Of a stretch of 45,120 nucleotides of DNA, positions 7,645-14,222 are shown one piece after another (the stretch's first letter is position 1; every line of letters starts with the position of its first letter). The stretch lies in the NCBI GenBank assembly GCA_021824285.1, contig JAKAKZ010000006.1, positions 1 through 45,120 of the forward strand, in the 5' to 3' direction. Source of the stretch: a bacterium. Its GTDB lineage: Bacteria > Patescibacteriota > Patescibacteriia > SG8-24. The translations under genes were made by a program, and so were the position numbers. The notes below the pieces were generated by a model. That model was not told the origin of the DNA and did no database searches. It worked only from the letters and a program-made list of their open reading frames with translations.

Positions 7645-7732
7645 AAGTTTAAAGTTTAGGGTTTAGAGTTTAGGGTTTGAACGGCATTATGGCGATAACT
7701 TTCAACTCTAAGCTTTAAACTCTAAACCACCA
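7645..7732. repeat. Heptad-repeat hairpin between thiI and rsmI (locus 2)
   Basis: Five 7-base units of consensus RRGTTTA at 7645-7679 (aagttta, aagttta, gggttta, gagttta, gggtttg), an ~18-base loop, then five complementary-type units at 7698-7732 (actttca, actctaa, gctttaa, actctaa, accacca). The second arm ends two bases before the rsmI ATG. The RNA would fold into a long imperfect hairpin right at the start codon. No T-run terminator. Confidence 0.8.
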
Positions 7733-7734
7733 CA

Positions 7735-8406
7735 ATGGGCACCCTCTACGTCATCGCTACGCCAATCGGCAATCTGGAGGACGTCACCTTCCGGGCGGTG
7801 GAGACCTTGAAGTCTCTCGACCTCCTGCTCTGCGAGGATACCCGCGTCACGCGGCGGCTTTTGGACAGATATAATATAGAGGTGCGCACCGAAAGCTATC
7901 GGGAGCAGGTGCATTTTCAGAAGATCACGCACGTGGCCGAACTCCTGCGGGAAGGGAAGCGGGTCGGTATCGTCTCGGACGCCGGCACGCCCGGCATCTC
8001 TGATCCCGGGTTCCGGCTGGTGCGCGACGTGCTGGCGGCTGTGCCGGACACGACGGTCGTGCCGATTCCTGGTCCGTCGGCCGTGGTCGCGGCGCTTTCC
8101 GTCTCCGGCCTGCCCTCCGACTCCTTCGTCTTCCTGGGTTTTCCGCCGCACAAGAAGGGCCGGAGCGCGCTATTCAAGGAAGCCATGAGCCAGGACAGGA
8201 CGACCGTGCTTTACGAGTCCACGCACCGCATTGAGAAGGCGCTGGCCGAGATCGCGGCGCTCGACCCGAACCGCCAGCTGGCCGTCGGCCGCGAACTGAC
8301 CAAGATGTTCGAGACGGTCTACCGCGGCACGGCCGCCGAAGTCATGGCGGCGCTCGAAATGACGTCCACAAAAGGAGAGTTTGTCATCGTAATTGCGCCG
8401 AAGTAA
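7735..8406 (+). CDS. rsmI: RsmI, 16S rRNA 2'-O-methyltransferase (C1402)
   Basis: A 223-residue tetrapyrrole-methylase-fold protein of the RsmI family, which adds the 2'-O-methyl group to C1402 of 16S rRNA using S-adenosylmethionine. Seen: the N-terminal LYVIATPIGNLEDVTFRAVETL, CEDTRVTRRLL, SDAGTPGISDPG (SAM site), PIPGPSAVVAALSVSGLPSD and FLGFPPHKKGR. Shorter than E. coli RsmI (286) because the C-terminal extension is absent, as in several small-genome bacteria. Flanked on both sides by short-period repeat hairpins. Confidence 0.95.
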   Translation: MGTLYVIATPIGNLEDVTFRAVETLKSLDLLLCEDTRVTRRLLDRYNIEVRTESYREQVHFQKITHVAELLREGKRVGIVSDAGTPGISDPGFRLVRDVLAAVPDTTVVPIPGPSAVVAALSVSGLPSDSFVFLGFPPHKKGRSALFKEAMSQDRTTVLYESTHRIEKALAEIAALDPNRQLAVGRELTKMFETVYRGTAAEVMAALEMTSTKGEFVIVIAPK

Positions 8407-8408
8407 GT

Positions 8409-8475
8409 TGCGGAGATGCGAAGACGCGGAGCGACGGAGCATCTTACTCCGCATCTCCGCTTCTCCGCGCCTCAA
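8409..8475. repeat. Octad-repeat hairpin between rsmI and metG (locus 3)
   Basis: Four 8-base units at 8409-8440 (tgcggaga, tgcgaaga, cgcggagc, gacggagc), a three-base turn, then four units at 8444-8475 (ttactccg, catctccg, cttctccg, cgcctcaa). The arms are complementary in consensus (CGGAG/CTCCG) in several registers. The second arm ends eight bases before the metG ATG. Confidence 0.82.
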
Positions 8476-8483
8476 TCACTATT

Positions 8484-9995
8484 ATGCCCAAATACTACCT
8501 CACCACCCCCATCTACTACGTGAACGACGTGCCGCACATCGGCCATTTCTACACGACCGTGGCCGCGGACGTGCTGGCGCGCTACCGCCGCCGGCGCGGC
8601 GACGAGGTGATGTTCCTCACGGGCACGGACGAGAACAGCCAGAAGAACGTCGAGGCCGCAGCCAAAAACGGCTACGCAGAGATCCAGCCGTACCTTGACA
8701 TGATGTCCGGACGCTGGCGCGAGACCTGGACCGCGCTCGACATTTCCTTTGACGATTTCATCCGCACCACCGAGGACCGGCACAAGAAAGCCGTGGAGAA
8801 ATTCTGGCGCGCGGTGGAGGCGAAGGGGGACATCTACCAGGGCGACTACGAGGGGCTGTACTGCGCGGGCTGCGAGGCCTTCGTGCTCGAGTCCGAGCTC
8901 GTGGACGGCAAATGCGCCATTCACAAGAAGGAGCCCAACCGGCTGAAGGAGAAGAACTGGTTTTTCCGCCTGTCCGGCTACCGCGAGAAGCTCCTGGCAC
9001 ACATCGACGCGCATCCGGAGTTCATCCAGCCGGTCGGCCGGCGCAACGAGGTCCGGAGCTACGTGGACAAGTTCATGTCCGACGTCAGCATCTCCCGCGA
9101 ATCCATGAAATGGGGAATTCCCGTGCCCGGCGACGCGAAGAGCGTCATTTACGTCTGGTTCGACGCCCTGATCAACTACTTGTCGGGCGTGGGCTACGGC
9201 ACGGACGACGCCGCATTCGCCAAATGGTGGCCGGCGGACCTGCATCTCGTGGGCAAGGACATCATCAAGTTCCACTGCGCGCTCTGGCCGGCGATGCTCC
9301 TGTCCGCCGGGCTGCCGCTGCCGCGCACGGTCTTCGCGCACGGCTTCTTCACCGTGAACGGCGACAAGATGTCCAAGTCGCTCGGTAACGTGGTGGATCC
9401 GAAAGGGGTTTGCGCCACCTATGGGATAGACCCAGTGCGCTACTTTCTCCTGCGCGAGATCGGCTTCGGCAGCGATGGCGACTTTTCGCTCGCGCGGCTG
9501 GCCGAACGCTACGCCGGAGATTTGGGCAACGACCTCGGCAATCTGCTGCATCGGACGCTCTCCATGACCGAAAAATATTTCGCCGGGAAGGTTCCGGCAC
9601 CCGCCACGGGCGACACGGCCGCGGTCTGGACGGCCTATGAGGCGGCCATGGACGGGCTGGATTTCGCCGCCGCGCTCGATGCGGCCTGGGGACTGATGCG
9701 CGACTCCAACCGTCTGGTGGACACCGAAAAGCCGTGGGTGCTGGCCAAAACCGACACGGTTCGGCTTGCAAACGTCATGTATACGCTCCTGGAGCGCCTA
9801 CGCCAGCTTTCCTGGCTTTTGGAGCCGTTCCTGCCGCATATCGCGCCGAAAATCCGCGAACAGCTCGGTTGCGCGGCCGCGGAACAGGGCAAAACATGGG
9901 AACAGGCCAAGATTTGGGGCGGACTGCCGGAGGGTGGTACAATCTCCAAAGGGGAACCCCTTTTCCCCAGGCTCGAAGAGCCGAAAAAAGCCTAA
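8484..9995 (+). CDS. metG: Methionyl-tRNA synthetase
   Basis: A 503-residue class I aminoacyl-tRNA synthetase charging tRNA-Met, including initiator tRNA. ATP-site motifs HIGH (residues 18-21) and KMSKS (~295-299) are intact. A zinc knuckle is visible as YCAGC followed by GKCAIH. The C-terminal alpha-helical anticodon-binding domain is present (NRLVDTEKPWVLAKTD), but there is no C-terminal tRNA-binding/dimerisation extension, so this is the short monomeric form. The ATG lies just after an octad-repeat hairpin and has no Shine-Dalgarno sequence. Confidence 0.97.
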   Translation: MPKYYLTTPIYYVNDVPHIGHFYTTVAADVLARYRRRRGDEVMFLTGTDENSQKNVEAAAKNGYAEIQPYLDMMSGRWRETWTALDISFDDFIRTTEDRHKKAVEKFWRAVEAKGDIYQGDYEGLYCAGCEAFVLESELVDGKCAIHKKEPNRLKEKNWFFRLSGYREKLLAHIDAHPEFIQPVGRRNEVRSYVDKFMSDVSISRESMKWGIPVPGDAKSVIYVWFDALINYLSGVGYGTDDAAFAKWWPADLHLVGKDIIKFHCALWPAMLLSAGLPLPRTVFAHGFFTVNGDKMSKSLGNVVDPKGVCATYGIDPVRYFLLREIGFGSDGDFSLARLAERYAGDLGNDLGNLLHRTLSMTEKYFAGKVPAPATGDTAAVWTAYEAAMDGLDFAAALDAAWGLMRDSNRLVDTEKPWVLAKTDTVRLANVMYTLLERLRQLSWLLEPFLPHIAPKIREQLGCAAAEQGKTWEQAKIWGGLPEGGTISKGEPLFPRLEEPKKA

Positions 9996-10007
9996 TCGAA
10001 TAGCCTT

Positions 10008-10520
10008 ATGACCACCGTGGATTTCGTCATCCTGGTTCTGCTGGGCGGTTTTACGCTGTTCGGGCTGTGGTTCGGCGTCATTCACATGATCGGGTCGTTC
10101 GTCGCCCTGGTGCTGGGGGCCTATGCAGCGGGGCACTATTATGAGGCTTTTGCCCAATGGATCGCCGGACTCACCGGCGGGAACCTGAATTTCTGGCGCT
10201 TGGCCTCGGTCTTCATCGTCTACGTGCTGGTCAATCGGCTGGTCGGGCTTCTCTTCTGGCTGGCTGAAAAAATATTCAATTTCGTGGCGGTCATACCGTT
10301 CCTCAAGAGCTTCAATCGGCTGCTCGGCGCGGCGCTCGGGCTCATCGAGGGCACGTTCGTGGTCGGCCTCGGCGTCTGGTTTGCGGCGCGTTTCCCGTTT
10401 TCGCCGTCTTTCACCGCCGCCCTGCAGGGTTCGCCGATCGCCCACGCCGTGCTCGGCGTCGGCTCGGTGCTCGCGCCGCTCCTGCCGGCCGCCGCGCGCC
10501 TGCTCAAGTCGGTGATCTGA
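10008..10520 (+). CDS. CvpA-family membrane protein
   Basis: A 170-residue integral membrane protein resembling the CvpA family. Four hydrophobic segments are visible at about residues 5-22, 24-44, 62-85 and 103-124, with the family-like GLWFGVIHMIGSFVALVLGAY stretch and a glycine-rich LLGAALGLIEGTFVVGLGVW segment. CvpA proteins are linked to envelope homeostasis and colicin V export in E. coli; the biochemical role is not settled. It sits 12 bases after metG and one base before a tatD paralog, so it is probably part of the same transcript. Confidence 0.75.
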   Translation: MTTVDFVILVLLGGFTLFGLWFGVIHMIGSFVALVLGAYAAGHYYEAFAQWIAGLTGGNLNFWRLASVFIVYVLVNRLVGLLFWLAEKIFNFVAVIPFLKSFNRLLGAALGLIEGTFVVGLGVWFAARFPFSPSFTAALQGSPIAHAVLGVGSVLAPLLPAAARLLKSVI

Positions 10521-10521
10521 T

Positions 10522-11364
10522 ATGCCGTACCTGATCGATACGCATGCGCATCTGGACGCGGACATCTACGCCAACGAGCTCGATATCGTGATCAAGGCGG
10601 CGCTCTCCGAGGATGTCTGGATGGTGACGCTCGGCAGCGATTACGCCTCGTCCGTGCGCGCCGTGGAGATCGCCGAACGCTATCCGACCGGCGTCTTTGC
10701 GGCTATCGGCCTGCATCCGAACCGGGTGCCGTTGGACCTCGGTTCCGCGGAGAAACCGCTGCAGCTGGAGAAGTTCGCTGAGCTGGCGATGCACCCGAAG
10801 GTGGTGGCGCTCGGCGAGACCGGTCTGGATTTCAGCGACCTGCCGCAGGGCAGCCGCGGCGGCCAGGAAGAGCAGCTGGCGGAACGGCTGAAGGCCAGCC
10901 AGAAAGTCGTCTTCGGCAAGTTCCTGGACCTGTCGCGCGAATTGCGCCTGCCGCTCCTGCTGCACTGCCGTGACGCCTATGAGGACATGTTCGGCATGCT
11001 CGAGACGTGGGACAAGACGACGCGCGGCTTCGATTCGCGCGGCATCCTGCACGGCTTCAGCGGTTCCTGGAAGGATGCCAAGCGGTTTTTCGGTCTGGAT
11101 TTCCTGATTTCCGTGACCGGCATCATCGCGCACGGCGCCTACCAGTCGGAACTGACCAGGAAGGCGCCGCTGTCGCGTCTCGTGCTGGAGAGCGATTGTC
11201 CGCACCTGACGGCCATGCCGTGGAACCTGCGGCGCAGCGAGCCCGGCTACCTGCCTTCCGTGCTGTCTTCGGTTGCCGGTACGCGCCGCGAAGCACCGGA
11301 GCTGGTGGCCCAGGAGACGACGCGCAACGCGCTTAATGTCCTTAAGAAGATAGCGCGCTCCTAG
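10522..11364 (+). CDS. TatD-family metal-dependent hydrolase, paralog 1
   Basis: A 280-residue TatD-like amidohydrolase-fold protein; characterised members are metal-dependent DNases acting in DNA repair or degradation. Motifs: IDTHAHLD (metal HxH), GLHPN, ALGETGLDF (metal Glu), LLLHCRDAYEDM (His), GILHGFSGS (His) and LVLESDCPHL (Asp). It carries an unusual insertion after GLDFSDLPQGSRG, where family members normally continue straight to the next helix. Starts one base after the cvpA-like stop. A second, moderately similar paralog follows, so the two likely differ in substrate or timing. Confidence 0.92.
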   Translation: MPYLIDTHAHLDADIYANELDIVIKAALSEDVWMVTLGSDYASSVRAVEIAERYPTGVFAAIGLHPNRVPLDLGSAEKPLQLEKFAELAMHPKVVALGETGLDFSDLPQGSRGGQEEQLAERLKASQKVVFGKFLDLSRELRLPLLLHCRDAYEDMFGMLETWDKTTRGFDSRGILHGFSGSWKDAKRFFGLDFLISVTGIIAHGAYQSELTRKAPLSRLVLESDCPHLTAMPWNLRRSEPGYLPSVLSSVAGTRREAPELVAQETTRNALNVLKKIARS

Positions 11365-11369
11365 CGGGC

Positions 11370-11458
11370 GGAAGATGAAAGCTCGGAATCCAGAGCCTGG
11401 AGATGTACGTTAGCTTCAGCCCACCGGCTTTAAGCTTTCAGCGCCCTGCTGTAAGCTC
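11370..11458. repeat. Heptad-repeat hairpin between the tatD paralogs (locus 4)
   Basis: Five 7-base units at 11370-11404 (ggaagat, gaaagct, cggaatc, cagagcc, tggagat) followed at 11410-11458 by seven units, most with GC at positions 4-5 (ttagctt, cagccca, ccggctt, taagctt, tcagcgc, cctgctg, taagctc). The second arm ends two bases before the ATG of the downstream tatD gene. Confidence 0.75.
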
Positions 11459-11460
11459 GG

Positions 11461-12360
11461 ATGACTATGCCCAACCAGCGTGCCCGTTACGTCGACGCCC
11501 ACTGCCACGTGAACTTCAACGCCTATGGTGACGAGACCGAGGCGGTGGTGGCGCGCGCCAGGGCGGCCGGAGTCGCCATGGTGGCCGTCGGTTCGCGCTT
11601 CGAGACGAGCGTGTCGGCCTGCGGGTGCGCCGATCTGCACGACAACGTCTGGGCGGTGGTCGGCATGCATCCGACCCACTGCTTCGATTCTTTCGAGGAT
11701 CCGGCGGAAGAGGGGAGCGGCCGGCACGAGAAATTCGATCCGGCGCGCTATCTTGCCCTGGCCAGGACGCACAAGAAGGTCATCGCCATCGGCGAGTGCG
11801 GTATCGACTATTATCATCTGCCGGCCAAGGTGGAGCTTCCGCAGGTGCGCGAACGGCAGATGGACGTCCTGCGGCAGCATGCGGACATCGCTTTGGAGTC
11901 CGGCCGGCCGCTCATGATCCACACGCGTGACGGCAAGGGCGGCGAAAGCGCGCACACGGATGTGCTGGCCGTGCTCCGCGAATATGCCGCGGCGGGTAAG
12001 CCGCTCCGCGGCGATATTCATTGCTTCAGCGGCCGGTGGGCCGAGGCCGAGCAGTATCTGGATTTCGGCTTTTACCTTTCCTTCACGGGCAATCTGACCT
12101 ATCCGCCACGGTCGGCTGAAAAGAAGGCCGGGGAGACGCTGGCGGATGTCGTGCGGCGCATGCCCTTCGACCGCATCATCGCGGAGACCGATGCGCCGTA
12201 CCTGGCGCCCGTGCCGCACCGCGGCGAGCGTAACGAGCCGGCCTATGTCCTGGAAGTCGTGAAGAAGATCGCCGAGATCCGCGGCGTCAGCGAGGCAGAG
12301 GCCCAGAGCCAGATCCTGGAGAACACGGAGCGGATGTATGGGGTGGAGTTTGTCTGGTAG
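11461..12360 (+). CDS. TatD-family metal-dependent hydrolase, paralog 2
   Basis: A 299-residue TatD-like protein. Metal-binding blocks: VDAHCHVNF, VVGMHPTH, AIGECGIDYYHL, LMIHTRDGKGG, GDIHCFSGRW and IIAETDAPYLAPVPHRGERNEP, the last being a particularly good TatD signature. It is closer to canonical TatD/YcfH than paralog 1. Two possible starts exist, ATG 11461 and ATG 11467; I give the first. Upstream is a heptad-repeat hairpin, so expression relative to paralog 1 may be separately controlled. A terminator inside another repeat unit follows. Confidence 0.93.
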   Translation: MTMPNQRARYVDAHCHVNFNAYGDETEAVVARARAAGVAMVAVGSRFETSVSACGCADLHDNVWAVVGMHPTHCFDSFEDPAEEGSGRHEKFDPARYLALARTHKKVIAIGECGIDYYHLPAKVELPQVRERQMDVLRQHADIALESGRPLMIHTRDGKGGESAHTDVLAVLREYAAAGKPLRGDIHCFSGRWAEAEQYLDFGFYLSFTGNLTYPPRSAEKKAGETLADVVRRMPFDRIIAETDAPYLAPVPHRGERNEPAYVLEVVKKIAEIRGVSEAEAQSQILENTERMYGVEFVW

Positions 12361-12372
12361 ATCGGTTGGTTT

Positions 12373-12490
12373 GGGGGTCGGAGAGTCGAAGGGTCGGAAG
12401 GTGGTGATGTTTTTAAAATCAAAAATCGCGTCCTCAGACGCGGTTTTTATTTTCGCTTTTAGACCCTTAAACTTTTAAACCCTTACACCC
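12373..12490. repeat. Octad-repeat arms around a terminator (locus 5)
   Basis: Four 8-base units at 12373-12404 (gggggtcg, gagagtcg, aagggtcg, gaaggtgg), an intrinsic terminator at 12421-12448, then four units at 12459-12490 (ttagaccc, ttaaactt, ttaaaccc, ttacaccc). Same geometry as locus 1 but with period 8. It lies between tatD paralog 2 and the convergent 426-residue gene. Confidence 0.78.
12421..12450 (+). terminator. Intrinsic terminator after tatD paralog 2
   Basis: Stem 12421-12432 (AAAAATCGCGTC) pairs with 12437-12448 (GACGCGGTTTTT) with one T-G wobble, loop CTCA, followed by further T-rich sequence. Confidence 0.85.
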
Positions 12491-12501
12491 ATAAAATAAA
12501 G

Positions 12502-12530
12502 AGGCCCGACACGTGTACCGTGTCGGGCCT
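12502..12530 (-). terminator. Intrinsic terminator of the 426-residue gene
   Basis: Perfect 12-bp stem AGGCCCGACACG / CGTGTCGGGCCT with a 5-base loop. Read on the minus strand it is followed by CTTTATTTTAT, giving the U-rich tail. It lies 28 bases beyond the stop of the minus-strand gene. Confidence 0.85.
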
Positions 12531-12558
12531 GCAGTTTACTACTGGCCGCAGAGGCTGC

Positions 12559-13839
12559 CTAGCCGCCCGAGGGCAGCTTGCCGGTGAGGGCGGCGAGTGC
12601 GGCGAGGCCCTTCACGGGCTCCGCCTTCTTCTCCGTCTTCTTGGCCGCGGCCTTGGGCTGCTTGGCCGCCTGCACCAGGGCCTCGTACCGCCGCTTCGCT
12701 CCCGAGTTCTCCCGCTCGATCATCTTCTTGACCTGCGGGTCCGCGTTCTCCGGCACCGGCTTGTAGACCGGCTCCTGGATCGCGCTGGCCCTGACCTCGA
12801 CGGTCGGCTCCGGCGCGGGCTCGGCGGCGGTCAGGGCCACCTCGGTCTTGACCGTCTCGCTCACCGTCGGCGTCTCCGCCAGCGGCAGCTCCACGTTCTC
12901 GACCTCGATGTCCTCGGCCTTGGCGGTCACGGTCGGCTCGGCCATGGGCGCCTTGGTGATCGCGATCATCACGACCCCCTCGGCGGCCTCGGCCTGGACC
13001 TTCCCGGTCTCGGCCTTGCCCTGGCGCTTCGCCTGCCGCTCCTCGCGGCGCAGCTCCTCGTTGAGCTTCAGCGCGGTCTCGTAGACCGTCTTCAGCTCGC
13101 GGATGTGCTCCTCGACCATGCGACGGGCCTCCGGCACCCGGCCGACCCGAGCCTTGTCGGACTCGAGCTGGGACCGGAGCTTGTTGTGGCAGGCGTTGAT
13201 GACCGCCGTCGGGGCCTTGGGGTTCTTCACCCCGAGGACCTCGAAGACGTTCCGCAGCTGCCCCCGGTACTGCACGAGCCCCATCTGGACCTGCTGGTCC
13301 TTGGAGACCGTGTCGCCGAGCTTCGCGCTGCCGCCCACCGTCTGCTCCGTCACGAACCCCTTGGCGACGAAGCTGAAGCCGTCCGGGCTGATCACGCCGC
13401 GGTAGCGGCGGACCTCGTTCACCGCGGGCTGGAAGCCGTGCTCCACGTAGGCGAACTGCCCGTTGGGCATGTACGCCAGGCAGAACTTGCTCCCGTCGCC
13501 GCGCTTGTGCTCCCGGAACTTCAGGTCCGCGTGCAGCGCGTTGCGGAGCGCCGCGTCAGTCATCCAGACCTCCTGGGGGAGGCCGTCGGTGCTGATGGGG
13601 GCCGCGAAGAGCCGCTTCCCCATGTCCCACCGCAGGCAGCGGTAGGAGACTTCGGGGTTGGGGTTGAAGCGGATGACGGGGTGCGTGAGCCGCCCGTCGC
13701 CGCCCTCGCACACCTTGGCGCCGTAGTCGTCGACGTCGAAGATGATGTCGGCGATCTCGGGCTCGGGGAGGCGGTTGCGGCTGTCCTGGTTGCGGCGGTT
13801 CTGCTGGGGACGGCGGTTGTTGCGGTTGTCTCGGTTCAT
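12559..13839 (-). CDS. Unrecognised 426-residue protein with Arg/Asn-rich head and degenerate J-like segment
   Basis: No firm family assignment. Start chosen at 13839 because AGGAG lies six bases upstream; an in-frame ATG at 13878, also preceded by GGAGGAG, would add 13 residues, and the frame stays open to 14058. Layout: residues 1-24 basic, Arg/Asn/Gln-rich, likely disordered; 28-190 a compact alpha/beta-looking domain; 197-260 resembling a J domain (NVFEVLGVKNP then helices and ELKTVYETALKLNEEL) but with LESDKAR where HPD should be, so DnaK stimulation is unlikely; 285-426 acidic/Ala/Pro linker and a Lys/Ala-rich tail. Lysine is almost always AAG and third positions are overwhelmingly G/C, more than in neighbours. 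Oriented minus by promoter, RBS and terminator. Confidence 0.75.
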   Translation of the reverse strand: MNRDNRNNRRPQQNRRNQDSRNRLPEPEIADIIFDVDDYGAKVCEGGDGRLTHPVIRFNPNPEVSYRCLRWDMGKRLFAAPISTDGLPQEVWMTDAALRNALHADLKFREHKRGDGSKFCLAYMPNGQFAYVEHGFQPAVNEVRRYRGVISPDGFSFVAKGFVTEQTVGGSAKLGDTVSKDQQVQMGLVQYRGQLRNVFEVLGVKNPKAPTAVINACHNKLRSQLESDKARVGRVPEARRMVEEHIRELKTVYETALKLNEELRREERQAKRQGKAETGKVQAEAAEGVVMIAITKAPMAEPTVTAKAEDIEVENVELPLAETPTVSETVKTEVALTAAEPAPEPTVEVRASAIQEPVYKPVPENADPQVKKMIERENSGAKRRYEALVQAAKQPKAAAKKTEKKAEPVKGLAALAALTGKLPSGG

Positions 13840-13905
13840 TTCGGTCTCCTGGATACCCCATTCTGCTGGGGTCGGCATGGGGCCCGCTCCTCCGGATGAG
13901 GAAAC
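13840..13905 (-). promoter_or_regulatory. Double Shine-Dalgarno leader of the 426-residue gene
   Basis: On the minus strand GGAGGAG precedes an ATG at 13878 and AGGAG precedes the in-frame ATG at 13839. Between them ACCCC...GGGGT can pair across eight bases, and CCTC/GAGG can pair just upstream, so the first RBS may be partly masked. Such strong RBS sequences are rare elsewhere in the window. Confidence 0.55.
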
Positions 13906-14069
13906 GGGCAGTTTAGGTGGACGTCGGCCACGATGGCTTCGGTCCGTCAAGCTGCGGTTTGACACATCCTTCGGTCGCTGCGGTGCCCAGGCCAGGGGCG
14001 AAATTTGGCCAAAACTAGCTCCTTGTTTGGGTTTGTCTGTTGCCTCTGCGGTTTTCAAAGGACGTGCTA

Positions 14070-14098
14070 TTCATATCATATTTTGGGCATTTTGTCAA
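14070..14098 (-). promoter_or_regulatory. Promoter of the 426-residue gene
   Basis: On the minus strand TTGACA (14093-14098), 17-base spacer, TATGAA (14070-14075). It predicts a leader of about 220 bases. Its -35 box is 6 bases from a second, oppositely oriented TTGACA (14105-14110), forming TGTCAA-N6-TTGACA. The surrounding ~100 bases are AT-richer than the coding regions. The rest of 13840-14222 holds only the leader features described separately. Confidence 0.7.
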
Positions 14099-14104
14099 GA
14101 TTGG

Positions 14105-14135
14105 TTGACATCGGCGGAGATAAAAAGGAAAATAT
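14105..14135 (+). promoter_or_regulatory. Candidate divergent promoter for the 464-residue gene
   Basis: TTGACA at 14105-14110 is a perfect -35. The -10 is weak: GAAAAT at 17 bases or AAATAT at 19 bases. An alternative -10-like TATATC at 14208-14213, nine bases before the ATG, would give a nearly leaderless transcript but lacks a -35. Confidence 0.4.
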
Positions 14136-14222
14136 CCGCTTCCTATGCTTAAACCACTAGCGCCCAATCGCCAGATATGGTAAGAAGCCGCCAGGCTTAA
14201 GTGCCCGTATATCCGCGTATTT

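Noticed and set aside
7645-8475. Short repeats as a CRISPR array
   Set aside because: Units are only 7-8 bases, directly adjacent, with no spacers and no cas genes nearby.
12520-13899. Long + strand ORF of 459 residues over the minus-strand 426-residue gene
   Set aside because: It is a shadow frame caused by high GC. The minus strand has a promoter, strong RBS and correctly oriented terminator, and its product has a protein-like composition, while the + frame is a low-complexity Leu/Arg/Gly string.
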